From Nocardia jinanensis (lineage in GTDB: Bacteria > Actinomycetota > Actinomycetes > Mycobacteriales > Mycobacteriaceae): DNA of 64,000 nucleotides. Numbering within the stretch: position 1 is the first letter of the stretch; each line of letters begins with the position of its first letter. This document shows positions 17,589 through 26,271 of this stretch, piece after piece. A program made the position numbers and the translations under genes. Below the pieces are notes generated by a model. The model was given only the letters and a program-made list of their open reading frames with translations, was not told the DNA's origin and made no database searches. The stretch is from contig NZ_BMMH01000018.1 in the NCBI RefSeq assembly GCF_014645735.1, forward strand, positions 1 to 64,000. The letters run 5' to 3'.

Positions 17589-17909
17589 ACTGCTGCCCTC
17601 CGCTTTTCGATGGCACCGGGGTGCCGAGACGCCGCTGTGTGATGAGACCGCTGTTCGCGGGCCGGGATGCGCCGAGCGCCGCAAACGGCCACCGGAGGCA
17701 GCACGATCCGTCCGGCGGCGCTGCGCGCGGCGGGTACTGATATCAGCGGTGACCAGCGGATATTTCTCAGTATGTGCCGTTGTGGTGGATAAATCCAGAT
17801 ACAACGGCCGGTGAGCCGGTCCCGGTATCGCCTCCACCGGCGTGTGCCGGAAGATCCTGGGTGGGGGGACCGTGCGCGGGCTGTCGCACCCGGCTGATTT
17901 GATGGGGCC
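17589..17909. other. Divergent intergenic region of about 320 bp
   Basis: It separates the leftward 120-aa gene from the rightward helicase gene and must hold both promoters. No clear operator or -10/-35 pair stands out. Open frames on the minus strand here are arginine- and serine-rich shadows. Confidence 0.4.
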
Positions 17910-20723
17910 ATGTTGCACGGACTGTGGTCGCCCGGTTCCGGGCTGCTGCTGTGGCGTGCCCCGGGTACCGGCGGTGTGGCCGAGCCGCCGGTACCCGGTC
18001 TGCTCGGCTCGGTGCTGAGCGAATCGCGGTTCCGGCACCGGGCCGAGGTGCTCGTGGTGGACGAGAAGGGTGCACGGCGGGAAACGGTGCGGGCGCACGC
18101 GCTCGCACCCGGGCCCGCCGCCGCCGCGTTGCGGCAGCGGTTGCCGGTCGGTGCCGTGGCCGGTGATCTGCGGTTCCTCGGTCATATCGCGCAGGGGATC
18201 GAACGCTGGGTGCGGGCCGGGGCGGTGGTTCCGGAACTGCGGCGCGAGGACGGCGAGTGGTGGGCCCGCTGGGCGCTGTCCGGTGGGGCGGGCCAGCGGG
18301 CCTGGCTCGCCGAACTCGGCGCGCTGCTGCCCCCGGCTCTGCGGGTCGCCGGTCCGGCGGCCGAGGTGCTCGACGATATGGTCACCGAACTCACCGATCC
18401 GATGGTCCGGGAACTGATCGCCGCCGATCCGCATCCACATCCACTGGTGCACGGTTTGCGTACGGACGTACCGGTGGAGACGGGAAGCCATCAGGCCGCC
18501 GAGGTGCTGCGGCAGTGGCGCGACACCCGCGCGACCGAAGAGGCGGGTCTGGTGCTGCGGCTGCGCGAACCCGAAGGGGAGTTCGCCGACGCCGCGGATG
18601 CCTCCGCGCTGTGGCGGCTGGAGGTCTGCCTGCGCGCCGACGGAACGGCACCGCGGCCGATCGCGGTTCCCGGCAGTGCCGACGAGGTGCGGACGGGTCT
18701 GGAATGGCTGGGGCGCGCGCAGCGTGCCTACCCGCGCCTGCGCGATGTTCCGGGCGATCCGCACAGTCTCGACCTGCTCTTGCCGACCGAGGTCGTGGCG
18801 GATCTGGTCGCCCACGGGGCACAGGCACTGTCGGCCGCGGGTATCCCGCTGCTGCTGCCCCGGGCCTGGAACATCACCGAGCCGAGTCTGCGCTTGCGCG
18901 TCGACGGCGCGGCGGTACCCGCCGCCGAGAGCACGGTCGGATTGGACGGTCTGGTCAGCTACCGCTGGGAACTGGCGCTCGGCGATACCGTGCTCTCGCT
19001 CGACGATATGCAGCGGTTGATCACCGCCCAATCGGACCTGGTGCGCCTGCGTGGGGAATGGGTGCAGGCCGATCACACCGTGCTCGCGGCCGCCGCGAAA
19101 TTCGTGGCGCTGCATCACGGTGACAACGAGATCACCCTGTCCGATCTGATCGGCGAGATCAGCGCGAACCGGGTCGGGGGCGTACCGCTCACCGAGGTCA
19201 CGGCGAGCGGGTGGCCCGCCGCGCTGTTCGACCCCGAACGCCCGGTGGATCCGGTGACCGTACCCGGCCGGCTGAAGGCCCAGTTGCGTCCCTATCAGGA
19301 ACGTGGCCTGTCCTGGCTCGCGACCATGAACCGGCTCGGCTGCGGGGCGGTACTGGCCGACGATATGGGTTTGGGGAAAACGGTGCAGGTCCTGGCTCTG
19401 CTGCTGCACGAACGAGAGCGGGACACCGCGCCCGGCCCGACGATTCTGGTCTGCCCGATGTCGGTGGTCGGCAACTGGCAGCGGGAGGCCGAACGGTTCG
19501 CTCCCGATCTGCGGGTGCTCGTGCACCACGGCACCGGCCGCGCGCAGGGCCGCGATATGGACGCGGCGGTGGCCGGGGCGGATCTGGTGGTCACGACCTA
19601 CGCGCTGCTGGCCCGCGATATCGCCGACCTGTCCCGGCAGCGGTGGGAGCGGGTGGTGCTCGACGAGGCTCAGCACATCAAGAACGCGGCGACCCGGCAG
19701 GCCCGGGCCGCGCGCGCACTGCCCGCCCGGCATCGGCTGGCACTCACCGGTACCCCGGTGGAGAACCGGCTGGAGGAACTCCGCTCGATCTTCGATTTCG
19801 CGGTGCCGAAGCTGCTGGGCAGCCCGCAGACCTTCCGCGCCCGGTTCGCGGTGCCGATCGAACGCGAGAACGACGAGAACGCGGTCACTCGCCTACGCAC
19901 GGTGACCTCGCCGTTCCTGTTGCGCCGGGTGAAGACCGACCCCGCCGTCATCAGCGATCTGCCGGACAAACTCGAGATGACGGTCCGGGCGAACCTCACC
20001 GTCGAGCAGGCGGCGCTGTATCAGGCAGTGGTCGAGGATATGCTCGAAAAGCTGCGCGATGCCAAGGGAATGGCCCGTAAGGGCGCGGTCCTCGGCGCGC
20101 TCACCCGGCTGAAGCAGGTGTGCAATCATCCGGCCCATTTCCTCGGTGATTCCTCGGCGGTGCTCCGTCGTGGTGCGCACCGATCCGGCAAGCTCGCGCT
20201 GGTCGAGGATGTGCTCGACGCCGTCCTGGCCGAGGGGGAGAAGGCGCTGCTGTTCACCCAGTTCCGTGAATTCGGTGAGCTCATAGCGCCCTACCTCGCC
20301 GAACGGTTCGGCAACGAGATCCCGTTCCTGCACGGCGGGGTCACCAAGAAACGACGTGACGGGATGGTCGCGGCGTTCCAGGAGGCCGGGGGGCCGCCGA
20401 TCATGCTGCTCTCGCTCAAAGCCGGCGGGACCGGACTGAATCTGACCGCCGCCAATCATGTGGTGCATCTGGACCGCTGGTGGAATCCGGCGGTGGAGAA
20501 CCAGGCCACCGACCGCGCGTTCCGGATCGGGCAGCAGCGTGCCGTGCAGGTGCGCAAACTGGTCTGCGTCGACACGATCGAGGAGCGTATCGACGAGATG
20601 ATCACCGGGAAGAGCGAGCTCGCCGATCTGGCGGTCGGGGTCGGCGAGAACTGGATCACCGAACTCGGGAACGACGATCTGGCCCAGTTGTTCACCCTCG
20701 GTGCCGAGGCGGTGGGTGAATAG
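17910..20723 (+). CDS. SNF2-family DEAD/H-box helicase, HelZ-like
   Basis: The 937-residue Swi2/Snf2 ATPase has an N-terminal half (about 1-430) of the bacterial SNF2 helicase-associated type. The SNF2 motor follows: motif I DDMGLGKT at about residue 484, DEAQ box at 585, ALTGTPVENRLEEL as motif III region, and a helicase C domain with LLSLKAGGTGLNLTAA and RAFRIGQQ near residue 870. It resembles mycobacterial HelZ (Rv2101). Such enzymes translocate on double-stranded DNA and remodel protein-DNA complexes. It overlaps the SWIM gene by one base (stop TAG, next GTG), a pairing conserved in actinobacteria and implying a joint complex. Confidence 0.9.
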   Translation: MLHGLWSPGSGLLLWRAPGTGGVAEPPVPGLLGSVLSESRFRHRAEVLVVDEKGARRETVRAHALAPGPAAAALRQRLPVGAVAGDLRFLGHIAQGIERWVRAGAVVPELRREDGEWWARWALSGGAGQRAWLAELGALLPPALRVAGPAAEVLDDMVTELTDPMVRELIAADPHPHPLVHGLRTDVPVETGSHQAAEVLRQWRDTRATEEAGLVLRLREPEGEFADAADASALWRLEVCLRADGTAPRPIAVPGSADEVRTGLEWLGRAQRAYPRLRDVPGDPHSLDLLLPTEVVADLVAHGAQALSAAGIPLLLPRAWNITEPSLRLRVDGAAVPAAESTVGLDGLVSYRWELALGDTVLSLDDMQRLITAQSDLVRLRGEWVQADHTVLAAAAKFVALHHGDNEITLSDLIGEISANRVGGVPLTEVTASGWPAALFDPERPVDPVTVPGRLKAQLRPYQERGLSWLATMNRLGCGAVLADDMGLGKTVQVLALLLHERERDTAPGPTILVCPMSVVGNWQREAERFAPDLRVLVHHGTGRAQGRDMDAAVAGADLVVTTYALLARDIADLSRQRWERVVLDEAQHIKNAATRQARAARALPARHRLALTGTPVENRLEELRSIFDFAVPKLLGSPQTFRARFAVPIERENDENAVTRLRTVTSPFLLRRVKTDPAVISDLPDKLEMTVRANLTVEQAALYQAVVEDMLEKLRDAKGMARKGAVLGALTRLKQVCNHPAHFLGDSSAVLRRGAHRSGKLALVEDVLDAVLAEGEKALLFTQFREFGELIAPYLAERFGNEIPFLHGGVTKKRRDGMVAAFQEAGGPPIMLLSLKAGGTGLNLTAANHVVHLDRWWNPAVENQATDRAFRIGQQRAVQVRKLVCVDTIEERIDEMITGKSELADLAVGVGENWITELGNDDLAQLFTLGAEAVGE

Positions 20724-21502
20724 TGCCCGACTTCAGTGAATTCGGCAAGCGCCGAGCGGTTTCCGGGGGCGTGAGTGCGCGCAGCCGGCGCGGCGCGTTC
20801 GCGCGGACCTTCTGGAGCAAGAGCTTCCTGGAGGTGGTGGAGCGGCTGGCCGAACCCGGCCGGCTGTCCCGCGGACGCACCTATGCCCGGGCGGGTCAGG
20901 TGGTGAGCTATCGGATCGAGCCCGGGGTGGTGGCCGCCGAGGTGCAGGGCAGCCAGCCCCGCCCGTTCGGTACGACCTGCGATATCCGCCGGTTGCGCGA
21001 TGAGGAAGTGGATCTGCTCATCGAGGTGATCCGGGCATCGCCGGGCATGCTCGCCCGCGTGGTCTCCGGCGATCTGCCCCGCGAACTCGCACCCCATCTG
21101 CTCCCGGAGACCGCCGCCGATATCGACTTCGGCTGTACCTGCCCGGATCCCGGCTGGCCGTGCAAACACGCGGTCGCGGTGGCCTGCCTGCTGGCCGAAC
21201 GCCTCGACGACCATCCGCGCGATCTGCTGACTCTGCGCGGGCTCAGCCTGGACACGCTGATCGGCGGGGTCGAGACCGCCACTGCGGACGGCGACGAATT
21301 CGCCGACCCGTACGGCGAGAAGCTGGAACTGCCCGCACTACCGGCGCCGCGGATCCGGCCCGCACCCGACGAACTGGACCCCGCGCTGCTGCGGCGGGCC
21401 CTGCGTATGCTGTCCGCGGACGAGTCGGAGGCGGCTGATGCCGGGCGGGCCCTGGTAGTCGTCTACTCGACCTTGACCGGTTCCGGGCAGTACCCGGTGT
21501 AA
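20723..21502 (+). CDS. SWIM zinc-finger protein
   Basis: The 259-residue protein has a SWIM domain: CTCPDPGWPCKHAVAVA at about residues 139-155 fits CxC-x(n)-CxH zinc binding. The N-terminus (WSKSFLEVVERLAEPGRLSR) and the RGRTYARAGQVV segment are standard for SWIM partners of SNF2 helicases. It presumably binds DNA or protein and works with the helicase encoded just upstream (1-bp overlap, translationally coupled). The GTG at 20723 is fixed by that overlap. Confidence 0.88.
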   Translation: MPDFSEFGKRRAVSGGVSARSRRGAFARTFWSKSFLEVVERLAEPGRLSRGRTYARAGQVVSYRIEPGVVAAEVQGSQPRPFGTTCDIRRLRDEEVDLLIEVIRASPGMLARVVSGDLPRELAPHLLPETAADIDFGCTCPDPGWPCKHAVAVACLLAERLDDHPRDLLTLRGLSLDTLIGGVETATADGDEFADPYGEKLELPALPAPRIRPAPDELDPALLRRALRMLSADESEAADAGRALVVVYSTLTGSGQYPV

Positions 21503-21577
21503 CTCGCCTTCTCCCTTGCCGATTGGGGTGCCTATGTGCGGGCGGCAGGCATCCGTCGAAGGTGATTTCGGAAGTAT

Positions 21578-21790
21578 TCAGATCCGCTTTCCAGTGGTTG
21601 GACCACTGCCTCTTGCAGAGATCGGGGCGGGGCCCGGCTCTCGAACTGCGGTGTCGCGCGGTTCCGGCCATGCCTCGCGCATCGCCTTGGCCGCGCGGTG
21701 AAGTTCTTCCTCGGAGATGCGCTCGATCGGCTTCCCCGGCGCCGGGTAGCAGCTCCGGTTCTCTTCCAGCCGGTGGGGCAAGTATTGCAT
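21578..21790 (-). CDS. Small hypothetical protein, 70 aa
   Basis: The reading frame from ATG 21790 (GGAGAG 5-8 nt upstream) gives MQYLPHRLEENRSCYPAPGK, then IERISEEELHRAAKAMREAW and a proline-rich tail. Composition is protein-like in the first 50 residues. No family is recognised. It is divergent from the NUDIX gene 128 bp away. It could be a small accessory protein; the evidence is the ribosome site and composition only. Confidence 0.45.
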   Translation of the reverse strand: MQYLPHRLEENRSCYPAPGKPIERISEEELHRAAKAMREAWPEPRDTAVREPGPAPISARGSGPTTGKRI

Positions 21791-21918
21791 GGTCTCTCCA
21801 GAATGGTGGCTCGTCCGGGCGATATGCGTCGGACGCATATGCGTGTGACGGGGTCGGAATACGGTGTTGATCACGCCGCTCGGGTCGGGCGGCCGTACGA
21901 GACAGATCGGGGTTGGTA

Positions 21919-22365
21919 ATGACGGTTGCCAGCGCGCAACGACACAAGGTGATCGGGGATGTCCACCTGCTGCTCACCGATAGCCAGGGGCGCGTGCTGT
22001 TTGGCCGGCGGGCGAACACCGGCTACGAGGACGGCGCCTACCATCTACCGTCCGGACACCTGGAAGCCGGCGAGTCTGTTGTGGCCGCGCTGGTGCGCGA
22101 GGCGAAAGAGGAGATCGGGGTAACGATCGACCCGGCGGCCGTCGGCTTCGCCCACATCATGCACAACTCCGCCTCCGGCGGGCGGGTGGCGTTCTTCTTC
22201 CGGGTCGAGCTGTGGGAGGGCGAGCCGTCGAACATGGAGCCGGACAAATGCGATGACCTGGCCTGGTTCGACTTCGAAGCGCTGTCGGACCGGATGATCC
22301 CCTATTGTCGAGAGGCGTTGCACCACATCGCAGCCGACCGCCGGTTCTCGATATACGGCTGGTAG
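21919..22365 (+). CDS. NUDIX hydrolase
   Basis: The 148-residue protein has a complete NUDIX box (about residues 48-70) of the form GX5EX7REX2EEXG: it opens GHLEAGES and closes VREAKEEIGV, providing the Mg-binding glutamates. It hydrolyses a nucleoside diphosphate linked to another moiety; the substrate is unknown. The start is taken at ATG 21919 rather than TTG 21913. Homologous actinobacterial proteins of this size are often annotated as dNTP/NTP pyrophosphohydrolases. Confidence 0.88.
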   Translation: MTVASAQRHKVIGDVHLLLTDSQGRVLFGRRANTGYEDGAYHLPSGHLEAGESVVAALVREAKEEIGVTIDPAAVGFAHIMHNSASGGRVAFFFRVELWEGEPSNMEPDKCDDLAWFDFEALSDRMIPYCREALHHIAADRRFSIYGW

Positions 22366-22371
22366 CGGCCT

Positions 22372-22416
22372 CACCGCGGGGGTGCCCATCGCCTCTCTCG
22401 ACAGCACCCCGCGGTG
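22372..22416. terminator. Terminator hairpin after the NUDIX gene
   Basis: CACCGCGGG (22372-22380) pairs with CCCGCGGTG (22408-22416), and the stem extends through GTGC/GCAC with one bulged G. It lies between the convergent NUDIX gene and the leftward cupin-like remnant. Confidence 0.6.
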
Positions 22417-22431
22417 GGTACCTCGCTCAGA

Positions 22432-22842
22432 TCAGATGACGTTCCAGTCGGTGAGCGAGGTGACCAGCTCCTCGAACCGCTCCCCGGTCATGCGCTTCCG
22501 GTAGGCATCCTCGGGGGTCTCCTCTGCGGAGCCGTACTGCCACCACGCCTCCCCGGTCTTGTTGTCCATCACCAGGAACCGTTCCGCCTGCGCCGGGCCG
22601 CGCACGACGACCGACACAGTGCCGGGTTCGGCGACGACTGCATGGATTGCGCTGTGGTGCAGGGTGTAGCTCGCCCCGGGCTGTTCCTGGCGGACGAGCA
22701 TCGGATCGAGGGTCCTCGGGTTGAGGTCGGCGTGCAGATCCACCGGATGATAGATCCGGTGTCGATACTCGCCCCGAAGGATGTGGCTGGCGTAGGTCCA
22801 GCGGTGATTCCTCAGAGTCTGCCCCGCGCGCTCGCATGCTCC
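22432..22842 (-). pseudogene. 5'-truncated cupin-like (cysteine-dioxygenase-type) gene
   Basis: The frame ending at 22432 encodes a protein-like C-terminal portion. RNHRWTYASHILRGEYRHRI and then HPVDLHADLN lead into YTLHHSAIHAVVAEPGTVSV and a hydrophilic tail ending LTDWNVI. The HxH-like and HAV segments resemble the double-stranded beta-helix of cupin or cysteine-dioxygenase-like proteins. No ATG, GTG or TTG start occurs in frame upstream of GTG 22743, yet protein-like sequence continues 33 codons beyond it. An intact gene would need more N-terminus than fits before the next gene. A decayed 3' remnant is the best reading; a short functional protein from 22743 (103 aa) is possible. Confidence 0.5.
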
Positions 22843-22985
22843 CGAGACCGCCGCCGGGCGGGCACCGACCGTCGTGTATTCGAGCGTCGCCGGCGGTTGG
22901 GACGCCCGGAGTTTCCCTGGAGTCCATAGCGTATTCAGCGGGATGCGCTGTAATGCTCGGTGTTCGAACCCTGAGGAGGGTGTTG

Positions 22986-23672
22986 ATGGATCCTTCCGGC
23001 TGTGTGGTGCTGGTGCCGGTGGGCGGGCAGATCGAGCCGGGGTGCGCGGAGGGTCTGCTGGAACTGGAGCGACGCGGGTATCCGGTCTGGCGGGTGCACG
23101 GATTCGCCGCGATCGATCAGGGTCGCAGCCAGATCGCCACCGACGCGCTGGCTCAGGGATACGACGAGCTGATGTGGATCGATTCGGATATACGATTCGA
23201 CCCCGACGCCGTGGAAATGCTGCGGGCCCACGAACTGCCGCTGGTAACGGGGATCTACCCGAAGAAGGGTGTGCGGGAACTGGCGTGCAGTCTGTTGCCC
23301 GGAACCGAGCGAATCCATTTCGGCGAGGGCGGCGGACTGCTGGAGATCAGGTATGCGGCTTGCGGCTTTCTGCTGACCCGGCGCGAGGTCTACGAGAAGA
23401 TGGCCGAGCACGAGCAGTTGCCGGTCTGCAACCGGCGATTCGGGCACGAAACTGTTCCGTATTTCTTGCCGCTGCTGCTACCCGAGGGCGAGGGCGAGCA
23501 CTGGTACCTGGGGGAGGACTACGCGTTCTGCGAACGCGCTCGTCGCTGTGGGTTCGAGATCCAGGCCGATTCCCGTATCCGCCTGGAACATATCGGTAGT
23601 CACGGTTACACCTGGGAGGACGCCGGGAGCGCGCGGCACCGGTACGCGACCTACACCTTTCACATCACCTAG
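22986..23672 (+). CDS. Glycosyltransferase-like protein (GT-A fold)
   Basis: The 228-residue protein has an N-terminal strand VVLVPVGGQIEPGC and the nucleotide-sugar binding DxD-type motif IDSDIRFDPDAV. Segments LVTGIYPKKGVREL, LEIRYAACGFLLTRREVYEK and EDYAFCERARRCGFEIQ match small glycosyltransferase family A/Anp1-like enzymes of actinobacteria and phages. ATG 22986 has GAGGAGGG 6 nt upstream. The acceptor is unknown. It is a single gene, divergent from the truncated cupin-like remnant. Confidence 0.75.
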   Translation: MDPSGCVVLVPVGGQIEPGCAEGLLELERRGYPVWRVHGFAAIDQGRSQIATDALAQGYDELMWIDSDIRFDPDAVEMLRAHELPLVTGIYPKKGVRELACSLLPGTERIHFGEGGGLLEIRYAACGFLLTRREVYEKMAEHEQLPVCNRRFGHETVPYFLPLLLPEGEGEHWYLGEDYAFCERARRCGFEIQADSRIRLEHIGSHGYTWEDAGSARHRYATYTFHIT

Positions 23673-23775
23673 CGCTGCGAGATCCCCGATCACGTGGCGT
23701 GAGCCGCCGGGCGGCCTCGGCCGCACGACCGGGCAGTCGGTCATGATCGCCGGCGGCGCAGACGGCGGCCCGAGA

Positions 23776-24834
23776 TCAGTCCAGCCCGTAGACCCGCTGG
23801 GCGTTGGCGCGGAACACCTTCTCCAAGGACTCTGTACTGCCGAGATGCTGCGTCAGTACCGTCGCCACAGCCGTCGCGCTGCCGGTGACGGAGGTGATCG
23901 GCCGGTCGACCGGGAAGTTCGATCCCCAGATGAGGCGCTCGACGCCGAAGACGTCCGTCGCGTGCCGCAGCAGCGGGCCGATCCGCTCGACGAGCCGGGG
24001 CACCGGTGTGGGCTCTCCGGGCCGGGGGACAGCATGGCCCAGGATCGGCATCATCAGACCGCTGACCTTGGCCACCACATTCGGAGATTCGGCCAGTTCG
24101 GCGATATCGGTGCGCCAGCGTTCGAATATCCCGGCGCGCTGTTCGGCGTCGTTGCCCGTGTGCTTCCCGATCGGTCCGAAGATCCCGGCCGGGGTGCCGA
24201 GATGGTTCAGTACGATCTTCGCTTCGGGATAGCGCCGGGCCAGGGCGGTGACGTCGGGAAGCTGATGGGAGTACACCCACGCCTCGAAGATCAGATCGCG
24301 GGCGACCAGTTCGGCGAAGCCGTCCAGGAACGCGGTGCTGCGCAGGGCACCCGGGTCGGTGGTGAAACCGCGGATCCCCGGATCGGGGTGGTGGGCGACC
24401 ATACTGCGAATTCCGCGGACCAGAGGTGAGGCGGACAGATGGGCGTCGAGCAGTTCGGCGAATCCGGCGGCTCCCGGGAACGCGCTCGCGCTCACGGCGG
24501 CGAGGGCCGGGGTGTCCACACCGAAGGGCAATGCGGTGACCCAGCGGGTCTCCTCGACTTTCGGCCCGGTCCATTCGACCTCGATGTGTACCACCGATTC
24601 GACCGGCAGATCGCCGGCGTCGGTCCGGTAGTCGGCGGGGAGGTAGGGGGCCAGGTAGGCCGAGGGATCGCCGATGAACTCGCGGTCCTTGCGCGGTGCG
24701 AGGCGCACCGCGAGCGAGAGCGGAACCGGCACGATCCGCAGCAGTTTCGCTGTGCGGCTGAATTCGCGTGGATTGCCGAACGGGTCCCACTGGTGGATGT
24801 GCGCGTCGATGATCCGGATATCGCCGATGTTCAT
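23776..24834 (-). CDS. Amidohydrolase family protein (TIM barrel, amidohydro_2)
   Basis: The 352-residue protein begins MNIGDIRIIDAHIHQWDPFG, with the HxH metal-binding pair of the amidohydrolase superfamily. Further features are VVHIEVEWTG, a conserved Lys/His region ending KIVLNHLGTP, and the C-terminal RLIWGSNFPVDRP with the catalytic-type Asp. It belongs to the PF04909 group that includes 2-pyrone-4,6-dicarboxylate and lactone hydrolases and decarboxylases. The start is ATG 24834, with AGGAGG upstream; the frame extends further to 24933 without protein-like sequence. Substrate is not determinable. Confidence 0.85.
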   Translation of the reverse strand: MNIGDIRIIDAHIHQWDPFGNPREFSRTAKLLRIVPVPLSLAVRLAPRKDREFIGDPSAYLAPYLPADYRTDAGDLPVESVVHIEVEWTGPKVEETRWVTALPFGVDTPALAAVSASAFPGAAGFAELLDAHLSASPLVRGIRSMVAHHPDPGIRGFTTDPGALRSTAFLDGFAELVARDLIFEAWVYSHQLPDVTALARRYPEAKIVLNHLGTPAGIFGPIGKHTGNDAEQRAGIFERWRTDIAELAESPNVVAKVSGLMMPILGHAVPRPGEPTPVPRLVERIGPLLRHATDVFGVERLIWGSNFPVDRPITSVTGSATAVATVLTQHLGSTESLEKVFRANAQRVYGLD

Positions 24835-24956
24835 ACGCTGCGGCACCTCCTGCGATCGGCTGCGGTCTGGTCGCCGAGCGTAGCGCGTGACCGGTGCTGG
24901 TGGGCCGGATCGGCTCGCGCCGGGCGTGGTCACGGTTACGGCGGCATACTGGGTCT

Positions 24957-26090
24957 GTGGGCGAACAGGATTCGGCGCCGCGGGCGCCGGTGCCGGGGGC
25001 CGATACGGTTCCCGGACGGGTCGTGACGGAGAAATCCGCCCCGGCCGCCGAGTCGCGCCCGGCCGCCGGCCCGGCGCCGGAACCGGGAGCCGATGAGGTC
25101 GCGGCTGCGGAACCGGATCGTGCGCCCGCCGCGCTCCGCGATCTGGTCGAGCGGGGTGTACTCGACGAAACCCAGCTGACCGCGGTGGTGACGGCCCTGA
25201 AGCACGAGCGGCCGCGGCCCACCCCGGCCCGGCTGCTGGCCGAGATCGCGGCCTATGCCGGTGCGGGCCTGCTGCTGAGCGGGCTGGTGCTGATCCTGGT
25301 GGAGTCCTGGGACGATATGGCGAAACTCGGCCGGTTCGTCCTGTTCGCGCTGGTCGCTCTCGGTTTGATCGTGGCCGGAGTGGCGACGGCGGGCGGCCGC
25401 TCGGTGCTGTTGCGCGCGGCGTGGCGTTCGGTGCCCGATACCGGGCATACCGCCCGGACCCGGCTCGCGGTGGTCCTGTTCGCGCTCGCCGCGGCGAGTG
25501 TGGCCGCGGCCGCGGGTTCGGTGTTCGACAACGGGGATGTGAGCGGCGATACCACCTGGGTCTACGCCGCGGGCGCGGGCTTGCTGGCGGCGGCCGCCGG
25601 TTATGCCGCGTTGCCGTCGCTGCTCGGCCTGCTGGTGTGTACCGGGTTCAGTGTGGCGCTGGTCGTGGGCCTGCTGGACGAGGTCTTCGAACTCGACGAC
25701 GGCTGGGTCGGCGGCGGGGTGCTGGTGCTGGGTATCGCCTGGATCGGTCTCACGCGGGCCCGCGTGGTGCTCGAAGTATGGGCCGGGTATGTGGCAGGTG
25801 TGGTGCTGGCGGTGTCGGGGGCGCAGACGGTCGACGCGTTCGACGGAATGTGGCCGGCCTACGCGCTCACCGCCGTGGTCGCGGTGGTGTGCTTCGCGGT
25901 CTACGCGACCGACCGCTCGTGGGTGCTGGTCCTCGGTGGTGCCGCCGCGCTGACCCTGGCGGCGGTGGAGGCGGTCGCGGACTGGACCGGGGACTCCGCG
26001 GGTGCGTCCGGGGCGATCCTGGTGATCGGTGCGGTGGTGCTCGGGATCGGCAGCTATCTGCTGTCCCGGTCCACGAAAACCGCCGGTTAG
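24957..26090 (+). CDS. DUF2157-type multi-pass membrane protein
   Basis: The 377-residue protein has an acidic, proline/alanine-rich N-terminal tail of about 70 residues. A short cytosolic region follows (LRDLVERGVLDETQLTAVVT), of the kind at the N-terminus of DUF2157 proteins. About ten hydrophobic membrane segments come next, starting AYAGAGLLLSGLVLILVES. The start is GTG 24957. It is divergent from the amidohydrolase gene and unlinked in function to the mms operon downstream. Role unknown. Confidence 0.75.
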   Translation: MGEQDSAPRAPVPGADTVPGRVVTEKSAPAAESRPAAGPAPEPGADEVAAAEPDRAPAALRDLVERGVLDETQLTAVVTALKHERPRPTPARLLAEIAAYAGAGLLLSGLVLILVESWDDMAKLGRFVLFALVALGLIVAGVATAGGRSVLLRAAWRSVPDTGHTARTRLAVVLFALAAASVAAAAGSVFDNGDVSGDTTWVYAAGAGLLAAAAGYAALPSLLGLLVCTGFSVALVVGLLDEVFELDDGWVGGGVLVLGIAWIGLTRARVVLEVWAGYVAGVVLAVSGAQTVDAFDGMWPAYALTAVVAVVCFAVYATDRSWVLVLGGAAALTLAAVEAVADWTGDSAGASGAILVIGAVVLGIGSYLLSRSTKTAG

Positions 26091-26176
26091 CAGGTCGGAA
26101 GCGGAACTCGCACGGTTCGTGCGGCACATTTGTGGGTAGCTCTGGTTTCGGTTCGGGCCCGGGTGTATCGTTTTGC

Positions 26177-26188
26177 TTGGACGTCCAA
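26177..26188. promoter_or_regulatory. Perfect 12-bp palindrome upstream of mmsA, likely operator
   Basis: TTGGACGTCCAA lies 84 bp before the mmsA ATG, in the only sizeable gap upstream of the valine operon. A near half-site (TATTGGAAG) follows 3 nt later. The symmetry and position suggest binding by a TetR- or GntR-type regulator of branched-chain acid catabolism; no regulator gene is adjacent. Confidence 0.45.
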
Positions 26189-26271
26189 CTATTGGAAGCC
26201 CGCAAAATGATCTTCGTGTGACGGACGGCCGCAGCGCCGCGCCCGCCACCCCGACACGAGGCAGGAATCGC

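Noticed and set aside
17226..19733. An 835-codon minus-strand frame across the helicase gene
   Set aside because: Only its last 120 codons (17226-17588), which have their own ribosome site, look like protein. The rest is antisense to conserved helicase motifs.
24834..24933. Longer N-terminus for the amidohydrolase
   Set aside because: The extra residues are not protein-like, and the AGGAGG site and HxH-bearing start favour 24834.
23741..25222. A 493-codon minus-strand frame over the amidohydrolase and its upstream region
   Set aside because: The amidohydrolase motifs lie in a different frame of the same strand; this frame is Arg-rich and featureless.
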